The notes below the pieces were generated by a model. It made no database searches. It was not told the DNA's origin and worked only from the letters and a program-made list of their open reading frames with translations. This document shows, piece after piece, positions 1-7,236 of a stretch of 64,000 nucleotides of DNA. The first letter of the stretch is position 1, and every line of letters begins with the position of its first letter. A program made the position numbers and the translations under genes. Location: NCBI GenBank assembly GCA_034416335.1, contig DAOULV010000022.1, positions 1-64,000 on the forward strand, in the 5' to 3' direction. The stretch comes from MGML01 sp034416335. GTDB lineage: Bacteria; Chloroflexota; Dehalococcoidia; Dehalococcoidales; UBA2162.

Positions 1-623
1 TACGTTTCCTGGCTGCGATATTCTTCATTCTGGATGGCTCCTTCTTTACTATAGATTGTGTACTCGCTGTACCTTTCTATTGTAACTGGAGCCATCTTCT
101 TCTGTTATTGGATATACTAAATCCGAGAATTGTTTGATTGCATCGAAACTGAATATTGAGATAGTTGAAAAAGCTGCAAACTTGTTTACACGAACTACAA
201 ATTGCTGATTTCAATCCCAATATAGTACTCATATTGTTGACGAGTTTTTTGTACCTGTTGAGTGAATCCATTAGCATTACATATATCAATTGCTTCCTGA
301 AAAGCAGAGTGGAAATTATCCCACTCATTCAATCCAACGTTACAGAGTCTTTATTACTTATCAATCTGCGTTTTTAATCAAATATCGTGTTGTCTGTGTC
401 AAATTGACTAAAGGCCGATATAAATATTACTTAAATGGTATTATTTTGTTGTATTTATATCAGGGTGCTTTGTTACTAAAACTACTAAAATCCTTCAAAG
501 CGTCATAAACTAATTAATATCTAGTACGTGGATGTACAAATTAGTATTATTAAACTAAAATATATAACACTTTCATGAACTAATAATCCGCTTTTATGAT
601 TAATCCAGTGAGAGGTGATGCAA
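1..623. other. AT-rich stretch without a recognisable gene
   Basis: No convincing coding sequence is seen here. Short open frames exist on both strands but have no ribosome binding site or recognisable product. The stretch holds one copy of an imperfect direct repeat (126-208) and a 9-bp inverted repeat, gatggctcc at 33-41 against ggagccatc at 88-96. The rest is low-complexity AT-rich sequence leading into the gene at 624. Confidence 0.6.
126..208. repeat. direct repeat, copy 1 (partner at 10878-10959)
   Basis: An 83-bp segment matches 10878-10959 in the same orientation with about five substitutions and one single-base deletion. Both copies contain gatagttgaaaa and end in aactacaaattgctga. 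Neither strand keeps one frame open through both copies, so it is not clearly coding. The copies bracket about 10.7 kb of accessory genes next to tRNA-Ala. It may be the remnant of a mobile element or an island boundary. Confidence 0.85.
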
Positions 624-2036
624 ATGAATATGCTAATCGATACATCCGATAGTTTTCGTGTGTTCATAAGTTCAACGATGAAAGACTTAGCAGATGAACG
701 TATTGCAGCTAAGGAGGTTGTTGAAGATCTCCTATTTATCCCTGTATTAGCCGAAGATTTAGGAGCAGGATCGAAATCACCTCACTCTGTTACTCTTTCT
801 TATGTACGACAATCCGATATATATATAGGTATTTTTTGGGAAAAGTACGGAGAAGCAAGTTATGAGATGCTATCTCCAACTGAAGAAGAATATCAAACAG
901 CAAAAGAAAATAATAAACCTATTTTAATTTATATAAAAGAACCGGCAATTAATCGCGATAAACTCTTAACAAGGTTTTTACGTGAAATTAAAGATTATAA
1001 TAAAGGACATGTTGTTAAAAATTTTACTAGTGTTAATGAACTTAAAACTAATATTAAAAATGACATCATAAAAGAGATCAGTGCACTCGCAAAACAACAG
1101 ATCATACGACATCATCTTGAGACGATCCCATCCTCAGCGTTGGTTATTGAAGAAAAAGAGAACGTTCTTCAATCGAGTGGAATTTATAGAGTACTTCAAG
1201 AGAAAATCGTCAAAAGGGCTAAAGATCAACTTGATCCTATGGTGCGTAAATATCAGTCCTGGGGTGCTGTAGAAAACGGTTGTAATACTTTAGTATCGCT
1301 GGTGCAGAAAGACAACTATATTCCCAATATACTTATCGGATGGAAAAATGATGAAATCAATTATAAAGGTAGTGAGACAGTAACAAACATTATATCCAAA
1401 AAATTAGGCATTCCTTTCAAAATTATCAATATGAGAGAAACTGGTGAAACAAGAGAAGTCATTGACGAGTGTTTATGGGTAAAAGGATGTCAAAATATCT
1501 TAGTTATCGATGATGCATGTTATTCCGGGAGTACACTAAAAGCAATTCATAAAAAGATTATTTCAATTCATCCTAAGATAAAAATTCGTTTTGCAGTTCT
1601 CAGCACACTTAAAACAGACACATTGCCAGATCTTTATTTTGAATCAGTTCATAATACCGAAGAATTACTTTTTCCGTGGGGATGGTCAAGACTAATTGTT
1701 GGGTTTTATGATGTTTATCGTAAATTTGGCATTACTGATCGTCGTGTGGTTACACGTGACAAGCATAAATGGGGGCTACAAGATATAGTGGATGATAAAT
1801 TTACTGGCTCTGTGCGAGTAAACACAATCAAATCTAAAACGAACGTATATCAAAATCTGTTTGCTGATAAAGATACGTTTTTATATATCTTAAAGGGTGT
1901 CTGTGATGTCCGTATTGATGATAAATCTTCGCAGTTCTTACCTGGCGAATATATTTTCATACCTAGAGGAGTAAAGTTTGTGGTTAATTCTACTAAATCA
2001 GCACAATTTCTTGAATTGTTATCAGGAAACGAATAA
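624..2036 (+). CDS. DUF4062 - phosphoribosyltransferase - cupin fusion protein
   Basis: Three domains can be read in order. Residues about 10-110 are a DUF4062 (TIR-like/SLOG-neighbour fold) domain, with VFISSTMKDLADER at the start and SDIYIGIFWEKYG in the middle. Residues about 190-375 are a type I phosphoribosyltransferase core with the PRPP-loop motif ILVIDDACYSGSTL (about 292-305) and the C-terminal FPWGW element seen in purine PRTases. Residues about 400-465 are a cupin-like beta barrel (LPGEYIFIPRG). The start at ATG 624 is chosen because gaggtgat at 612-619 is a near-perfect Shine-Dalgarno; a GTG at 615 lies inside that site. It heads a plus-strand group of four genes. DUF4062 is known from NLR-like and conflict-system proteins, and the PRTase suggests nucleotide or sugar-phosphate chemistry. 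The joint function is unknown. Confidence 0.8.
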   Translation: MNMLIDTSDSFRVFISSTMKDLADERIAAKEVVEDLLFIPVLAEDLGAGSKSPHSVTLSYVRQSDIYIGIFWEKYGEASYEMLSPTEEEYQTAKENNKPILIYIKEPAINRDKLLTRFLREIKDYNKGHVVKNFTSVNELKTNIKNDIIKEISALAKQQIIRHHLETIPSSALVIEEKENVLQSSGIYRVLQEKIVKRAKDQLDPMVRKYQSWGAVENGCNTLVSLVQKDNYIPNILIGWKNDEINYKGSETVTNIISKKLGIPFKIINMRETGETREVIDECLWVKGCQNILVIDDACYSGSTLKAIHKKIISIHPKIKIRFAVLSTLKTDTLPDLYFESVHNTEELLFPWGWSRLIVGFYDVYRKFGITDRRVVTRDKHKWGLQDIVDDKFTGSVRVNTIKSKTNVYQNLFADKDTFLYILKGVCDVRIDDKSSQFLPGEYIFIPRGVKFVVNSTKSAQFLELLSGNE

Positions 2037-2084
2037 CTAATGTATATCTCATTCTAACGGTTTCGGAGAAAATGAGGTTGATAT

Positions 2085-3098
2085 ATGCCAATCGATAAAG
2101 AAATTTCGAGATATAATTTAGCCATTAGTAAAGGTATTAGATGGTTAGAACATGTTAGAAATATTAACGGCAGTTATGGGGAGAATGTAAATACATTAGA
2201 AGCATATTATAAGTCTCCTTTGGCTTTCACTGAAGCTAATAAGAGAGATGAAGGTCAAAAAATTTTAGATTGGATTGAATGGAAATATTTGACTGCTGAA
2301 GGTCATTTTCATGATCCAAATCCTAGTGAAATGTCTGACAGATATTGCGATCTTTATCAAGATTTATGGATACTTTGGGGAGCCTATCGTTTACACCAAA
2401 GGACACTAGTGGATAAAATCCGTAAATTCATTTTAAGGTTCTTTGATAAAAATAGCGGAGGATTCCAGTCAAACATACTTGATAATCCATTAACCGCCCC
2501 ACTTGAGTTACGATCTACTGCATTCAGTGGTATAGTATGCCTAATGATAGGCGATGTTGAAATAGCTCAAGCAGCTGGAGATTTTGTAATAAACATGTTG
2601 GATTTACAGCCTGATTTATCACTCGGTTTTTTCATTGTACGCGATAGGAATGGTAAAATTGTTGATCATTTTACCTCCGAAAAAGAAAGATTTTATATTA
2701 TTTCGACAAAACAAACCCGACCTTTATATTATGCTTTAGGTTTATCTTTAGCTTTGTTGGCAAAATTATACCAATACACTAATGAATTAAAATATTTAAT
2801 TGCGGCTGAGAGATACTTAAATATATGTAAAAGTTATGGATCACAGATTTTCCACCATGATTATAGTGGAAAGTTAGGGTGGGGTTTAGCGATGCTATAT
2901 CATAGTACTCAAGATGATGAATACTTAAATCTCTCAACGACAATTGCTGACTATTTATTAGGTCTTCAACTACCATCAGGAGAATGGTTTTTACGTAACC
3001 TCTACAATAATCGTGAAGAACAACCTTTAGTATTAACACTAGATCGTACGGCAGAATATATAGTATGGTTCACCAATATTGCTAAAGAAGTAATTTAA
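2085..3098 (+). CDS. Predicted alpha/alpha-toroid (glycosidase-like) protein
   Basis: This 337-residue soluble protein has no signal peptide. Repeated helical segments with aromatic and Gly-rich turns (e.g. GIRWLEHVRNINGSYG, DLYQDLWILWGAYRLHQ, GWGLAMLYHSTQDDEYL, LQLPSGEWFLRNLYNN) look like an (alpha/alpha)6 toroid, the fold of GH88/GH105-type hydrolases, epimerases of the AGE family and terpenoid-cyclase-like proteins. No family-specific catalytic signature could be fixed. The start is ATG 2085 with gagg at 2074-2077. It follows the fusion gene by 48 bp and is probably co-transcribed. Its AT-rich codon use matches its neighbours. Confidence 0.55.
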   Translation: MPIDKEISRYNLAISKGIRWLEHVRNINGSYGENVNTLEAYYKSPLAFTEANKRDEGQKILDWIEWKYLTAEGHFHDPNPSEMSDRYCDLYQDLWILWGAYRLHQRTLVDKIRKFILRFFDKNSGGFQSNILDNPLTAPLELRSTAFSGIVCLMIGDVEIAQAAGDFVINMLDLQPDLSLGFFIVRDRNGKIVDHFTSEKERFYIISTKQTRPLYYALGLSLALLAKLYQYTNELKYLIAAERYLNICKSYGSQIFHHDYSGKLGWGLAMLYHSTQDDEYLNLSTTIADYLLGLQLPSGEWFLRNLYNNREEQPLVLTLDRTAEYIVWFTNIAKEVI

Positions 3099-3154
3099 GT
3101 GAATTTTGTTTGTTAGTGATATATCAATTTCAGACCATAACCTAAAGACTTAAT

Positions 3155-3523
3155 TTGGATGTGAAAAAAGGAATTCCTCAAGCTAGTGATATGACGTCAA
3201 TTGAACAAATAATCAAAGGTATTGATAATACTGAGGTACAACGATTGTTAGCAACAATTTTACAAAAGAAGAAATTCAACGTAGTTGTTCTTCAAAGAGA
3301 GATAGAAGAAGGGCCCAATTCTTGGCCAGAACATTATATATCTCTTATTTACCTCGACAAAGCTTGGATGACTGTAGACTTCACAGCAAACCAAATTAAT
3401 CGTTATAATAATTCGCCATTTGTAGTAGTGGTTAGCGAACCTGATAAGTGTTCACTTAAGAAATCTTTGACAAATGCCTGTAACTGGTGGTTTCAAAACT
3501 CACAAGATAAATTACCTCAATGA
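3155..3523 (+). CDS. Small protein of unknown function, possible papain-fold remnant
   Basis: The product has 122 residues and is not assigned to a family. The start is unclear: TTG 3155 or GTG 3161, with no good ribosome site. The central stretch WPEHYISLIYLDKAWMTVDF places a histidine about 13 residues before an aspartate on adjacent strands. This resembles the His/Asp half of papain-like amidase folds, but no upstream catalytic cysteine is present, so the reading is only a suggestion. It sits 56 bp after the toroid gene and 24 bp before the isomerase gene, and so belongs to the same transcription unit. Confidence 0.5.
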   Translation: MDVKKGIPQASDMTSIEQIIKGIDNTEVQRLLATILQKKKFNVVVLQREIEEGPNSWPEHYISLIYLDKAWMTVDFTANQINRYNNSPFVVVVSEPDKCSLKKSLTNACNWWFQNSQDKLPQ

Positions 3524-3547
3524 TTCTTGATTAAAGGGAGTATTGAA

Positions 3548-4597
3548 TTGACAGAACAAATAAAAACATTAGCAAAACAATATGACGGTTCAAATATGGC
3601 AGAAGTTATAAAACAACTACCGGACCAAATACAAACTGCATGTATGATTAATATACCCAAAACTCCGAAAGGCTCATTTAAACGAGTAATTGTAGGCGGT
3701 ATGGGAGGATCCGTAATACCGATTGATGTAATGGCGGATGCTTTTGCAGAGAAAATACAAAAACCAATATCAGTGATCAGAAACTATGACTCATCAATTG
3801 ACCCGGATGATAAGACGTTATTTGTAATTATCTCTTTCTCTGGCGACACTGAGGAGACCATATCTTTCTTTAACAGAGTATCCAAAGTCACAAACAATGT
3901 TGTTGTAATTAGTGGAGGTGGTCAATTATCAAGTATCGCTAATGAAAGAAATATATGTTTAATACATATCCCGAAAGAACGCCACCCTTCAACATTCCAA
4001 CCAAGATCCGCCTTAGGATATATATTTACGTTATTTACTAGATTACTATTTAAAGTAAAATTGATTGAAAATCCGTTAGTTGAACTGGAAGCAATACCCG
4101 AATACTTGCGAAAAACTAATATCCGTCAAGATGCTGAGATAGTTGCACGATGGTTAAGTGACAAAATCCCGGTTATTTATACAGATGAAAATCATCTCAT
4201 GTCAATAGCTCGAGTAGCAAAAATCAAGTTTAACGAAAATTCAAAAAGACCTGCTTTTTTTAATGCATTGCCTGAAGTGAACCATAATGAAATGATCGGT
4301 TTTAGCAGTCCTTTAGCCAATTTTGGCATATTATACTTCCATGATTCAAATAGCAATCCTAGAATCCTTCAACGGTATAATACCATGAAGGCAGTTTTTA
4401 ACAATAAGAGATTTGAGAATGTTGATTTTTATAAATGGGAAATTCCTGGAAACACGAGATTAAAGAAAATCATGAGTGCAATATCATTTACTGATTGGTG
4501 TTCATATTCGCTAGCACTCCTTAATAAAATTGATCCCACTCCTATTAAGTTGATCGAGGATTTTAAACATCACTTAGAGACATTATCAGGTATATAA
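3548..4597 (+). CDS. SIS-domain sugar isomerase of the bifunctional phosphoglucose/phosphomannose type
   Basis: About 349 residues. The N-terminal SIS domain carries VIVGGMGGSVIPIDVMAD and the phosphate-binding SFSGDTEET (family usual SGNTEET). The C-terminal half contains NENSKRPAFFNALPEVNHNE, the signature in which the catalytic Glu and His of bifunctional PGI/PMI enzymes lie. The family interconverts fructose-6-P with glucose-6-P and mannose-6-P. The start is taken at TTG 3548 because aaagggag (3533-3540) lies 7 nt upstream; the frame also opens at TTG 3527. The stand-alone placement next to a PRTase fusion suggests a dedicated sugar-phosphate substrate rather than central glycolysis, which is inference. 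Confidence 0.75.
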   Translation: MTEQIKTLAKQYDGSNMAEVIKQLPDQIQTACMINIPKTPKGSFKRVIVGGMGGSVIPIDVMADAFAEKIQKPISVIRNYDSSIDPDDKTLFVIISFSGDTEETISFFNRVSKVTNNVVVISGGGQLSSIANERNICLIHIPKERHPSTFQPRSALGYIFTLFTRLLFKVKLIENPLVELEAIPEYLRKTNIRQDAEIVARWLSDKIPVIYTDENHLMSIARVAKIKFNENSKRPAFFNALPEVNHNEMIGFSSPLANFGILYFHDSNSNPRILQRYNTMKAVFNNKRFENVDFYKWEIPGNTRLKKIMSAISFTDWCSYSLALLNKIDPTPIKLIEDFKHHLETLSGI

Positions 4598-4864
4598 GTT
4601 ATTATGTGAATATATTATCCGACGAGTATATAAATATCCTTATAAGTGGTTGAAAAATTAGTTATACACGACATCTCATGATGTGCCTATATGACTACCC
4701 TTCCAAATCTTAAAACGTGTAAGTTCATGAAATTCTTCTTTATGAGTTAAATAACGCATTTCCGAGAAATGTTACTGATTTTATAGTTGTTATCCCGAAC
4801 CTGCATAAGTATGTTGATCAGCACCTTATGGCGGTAACCGGAAGAACTACGATTCTGCACTAAA

Positions 4865-4890
4865 AAGGGGAAGGTAAAAGCCTTTCCCTT
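4865..4890. terminator. Stem-loop between convergent genes
   Basis: aaggggaagg (4865-4874) pairs with cctttccctt (4881-4890) with one mismatch and a 6-nt loop. It lies in the 430-bp gap between the convergent isomerase and HAD genes. No strong T-run follows on either strand, so termination is only likely. The rest of 4598-5026 shows no gene. Confidence 0.4.
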
Positions 4891-5026
4891 GAAATTCCTA
4901 CTCTTAATTCAGCTACCACTGCACGAACATCGGCATGTCTGTCCAGTGATGCGTATAGTTACTTGATTCCTTTTGAATTTACTGTGGAGTAACGATTTGG
5001 ACTTTCGTGCAACATAACATCCAAAT

Positions 5027-5722
5027 TTACACTTCAAGAAAACGAAAAACATCATGCAAGTCATGTGCGACTGGAACATCACTGATATATGTATCTTTAT
5101 TTCTCTGCATGACTATCCCGTTCAAATCAAGTCGAATTGCTGCTTTAACATTGTCAAGGTCATCATCAACAAATAGTAAGTTTTTCGGATTGATTCCTAT
5201 TTCATCAATGGCTTTTCGATATATTAACTCGTTTGGTTTACAGCAGCCTACTTCGGCTGATATCGTGAACGATTTGAAATAGTGTCTGATCCCCAGGGCA
5301 ATATATTTATTATGGAGTGATGGCCAGGCATCAGAGATTACTCCTAAAGTTATACCTTTCTTCATCAATTTCTCTAAAACAGATATAGTATCCGAATATA
5401 GTTGGAAGTTACATTCATCCACGTATGCATATGCCAGATCATCGATCAATCTGTCATCTGCATTTATGCCCAGATCACTGCAAACAATTCGATAATAGGT
5501 CCGGAATTTATCCTTTTCTTCTTTAAGATTGGCAACTAGATGGTTAGTATCAAGATATGCTAGCCCTTCCTCTAAAGCCAATCTCATAATATCGAGATTA
5601 AAATGAATATTGATACCATATCGTTGTAGAATTGGTTCAAACTTGGGTCCTGGCCACCATGAACCAAACTTAGGAAAAACTAAAGTATCTCCTGAATCAA
5701 ACAAAATTCCTTGAATATCCAT
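5027..5722 (-). CDS. HAD-superfamily hydrolase with variant motif I
   Basis: About 231 residues. HAD motifs are visible: motif I ILFDSGDTL near residue 8, motif II VISDAW, the motif III lysine in CCKPNELIYRKA, and motif IV LFVDDDLDN. A helical cap domain lies between motifs I and II. The usual DxD of motif I is DxG here, so the general acid/base Asp is missing, as in a known minority of HAD proteins; phosphatase activity is therefore uncertain. ATG 5722 or TTG 5728 could be the start; neither has a clear ribosome site. It follows the nitrilase-like gene within about 20 bp on the same strand, so the two are probably translated from one message. Confidence 0.75.
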   Translation of the reverse strand: MDIQGILFDSGDTLVFPKFGSWWPGPKFEPILQRYGINIHFNLDIMRLALEEGLAYLDTNHLVANLKEEKDKFRTYYRIVCSDLGINADDRLIDDLAYAYVDECNFQLYSDTISVLEKLMKKGITLGVISDAWPSLHNKYIALGIRHYFKSFTISAEVGCCKPNELIYRKAIDEIGINPKNLLFVDDDLDNVKAAIRLDLNGIVMQRNKDTYISDVPVAHDLHDVFRFLEV

Positions 5723-5740
5723 ACTCAAAATATGGCTTTA

Positions 5741-6544
5741 CTATCCCATATCAGGTAACAATCCGCCCAATTGTGACTTCTTACCCTTGGATTGGTCAAA
5801 GATTAGTAGGCCTTCCTCAAATAACGGTCTTGTCGCGAGTGCTTTACCATTTTCGTCGACTACAAATCCTCCACCAAAAGCTCCACCATTCAAATCGGTC
5901 GTAGCAATATAATTCGACATGAGAGTAAGTGCTCCAATTTGCTTGACTCGGGCAGAGTAATCGGGAAATTCGACGCAGTCCCATTGTTTTTGAGGTTCTT
6001 TGACTTCTGGCTTAAAGCATCTAGCAAAAGGAAAGAGTAAAAGGCTGAGCTGAGTATTTACCGTATGAAAAAACGCGGTTTCAAACAAGTCACCACATAT
6101 AAGAATTGCGGTTTTGCCCCAGGGAGTAACAGCAATCGATAAAGCATTTCCGGAACCATACTCTATCGGGTTGGCGTCTTTTGCTCTCCATCCAGGGCTC
6201 AACCTTCGTTGATGCAGGATTATCGTCCCTGATCTGTTCACCAGTAATGCGCTGTCGAATATTGTAGTTCCGACCAATTCTAGAAATCCGAATGCGGTCC
6301 ACATATTATGTCCTGCAATAGCGTTCACAATAGTCTGGATCAACGGCGATTCGAGTGGAAAGGCTAGCTTCTTATCGATCTCGAAGTTATCAGTTAACGC
6401 CAATCCGGTTATCACTGCCTCCGGGAATAGCAGAAGATCGACTCCATTGGACGAGGCGTCTTTCATCATCGATAATATCTTGTCAAGGTTGAGGTTGATA
6501 TCAGGCGTAATTACGGGCACGGCGACCGCAAAGCGTGTATTCAT
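5741..6544 (-). CDS. Nitrilase/carbon-nitrogen hydrolase-fold protein, catalytic Lys missing
   Basis: 267 residues with the C-N hydrolase fold: LLLFPEAVITG (catalytic Glu about E42) and AILICGDLFE (nucleophile C150). At the place where the family has its catalytic lysine (usually Y-x-K-x-x-L) this protein reads LHQRRLSP, putting Gln112 at the lysine position. Glu and Cys are kept, so it may be a reduced-activity or repurposed amidase, or the alignment by eye may be off by a residue. Members normally hydrolyse amides or nitriles, for example in NAD synthetase and amidohydrolases. It is the first gene of a two-gene minus-strand unit with the HAD protein. Confidence 0.75.
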   Translation of the reverse strand: MNTRFAVAVPVITPDINLNLDKILSMMKDASSNGVDLLLFPEAVITGLALTDNFEIDKKLAFPLESPLIQTIVNAIAGHNMWTAFGFLELVGTTIFDSALLVNRSGTIILHQRRLSPGWRAKDANPIEYGSGNALSIAVTPWGKTAILICGDLFETAFFHTVNTQLSLLLFPFARCFKPEVKEPQKQWDCVEFPDYSARVKQIGALTLMSNYIATTDLNGGAFGGGFVVDENGKALATRPLFEEGLLIFDQSKGKKSQLGGLLPDMG

Positions 6545-6636
6545 TTCAGTTTTCTTGTTTTTTCTTCAAGGAAGGCTATACTCATGTCAGAAAGCTTTGT
6601 GTCCCCCTTATATTATTCTTATGAAACTCCAGTATC

Positions 6637-6963
6637 TTACTCATGCAAAAGATTACGCTCCCTTTCATACAAAAACTCAAGTTTAAATTCCTTTTTAGTT
6701 AACCATTCCCATCTGTTTTCAGTTGAAGACCTGGGATGCTCATAAATGTCATCAATGGTCACACCGTCAGACACTTTATAGACCCTCCCTCTTGATTTCC
6801 CGTTGTGTTTTATCTTTCCATCATCAGATATTGATATAATACTTGGTTTACTCGAAAACGCCTGAGCTAGTTTCTCAATGTGGGTAATACTACTTCCTTT
6901 TCGCAGTGTCCCCAGTTCCAAAGGCGATCCGTGGAACCATGTTTTCGGTTTCTTTAGTGACAT
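6637..6963 (-). CDS. Hypothetical protein, possible ADP-ribosyltransferase-like fold
   Basis: About 108 residues from ATG 6963 (a TTG at 7002 would add 13). The opening WFHGSPLELGTLRKGSSIT, followed by a helix, KPSIISISDDGKIKHNG and RGRVYKV, has the H-G-x, S-T-x and terminal acidic arrangement of small Arr/ART-like domains. This is pattern recognition by eye and not an assignment. No ribosome site is clear. It lies 92 bp upstream of the nitrilase-like gene on the same strand and could be part of the same unit. Confidence 0.5.
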   Translation of the reverse strand: MSLKKPKTWFHGSPLELGTLRKGSSITHIEKLAQAFSSKPSIISISDDGKIKHNGKSRGRVYKVSDGVTIDDIYEHPRSSTENRWEWLTKKEFKLEFLYERERNLLHE

Positions 6964-7151
6964 ATCGAAGCTGAGCTTAATCTTATTCTCTAGCTTTGTC
7001 AATACAGATTATAAAGATGCAATAAGTTTAATAGGATGTGAGACCAGCCAACAAACCGCTAAATTGTTAAATAACAAATTGAGTTTTTATTAGCTGACAT
7101 GTGATTAACAGAATCGAGGATTATGGGATATGGCTATACTGTAAATTAGAA

Positions 7152-7207
7152 CCCCCTTGGTTGTAGTCCTGAAGGAGATGAATTCAGGCCAAGATCAACC
7201 AAGGGGG
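7152..7207. repeat. Long perfect inverted repeat with nested hairpin
   Basis: cccccttggttg (7152-7163) and caaccaaggggg (7196-7207) form a perfect 12-bp stem. Inside the 32-nt loop, cctgaa (7168-7173) and ttcagg (7183-7188) form a second stem. It lies 29 bp past the stop of the solute-binding protein and may end its transcript, but there is no T-run. It also sits where the AT-rich block changes to normal composition, so a mobile-element end is another possibility. Confidence 0.6.
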
Positions 7208-7236
7208 CCGCGGAGATGTGATGATTATTTAGTAGG

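Noticed and set aside
77..328. 83-residue minus-strand frame across the left repeat
   Set aside because: No ribosome site and no family; the matching repeat copy at 10878 does not keep the frame, so it is likely chance.
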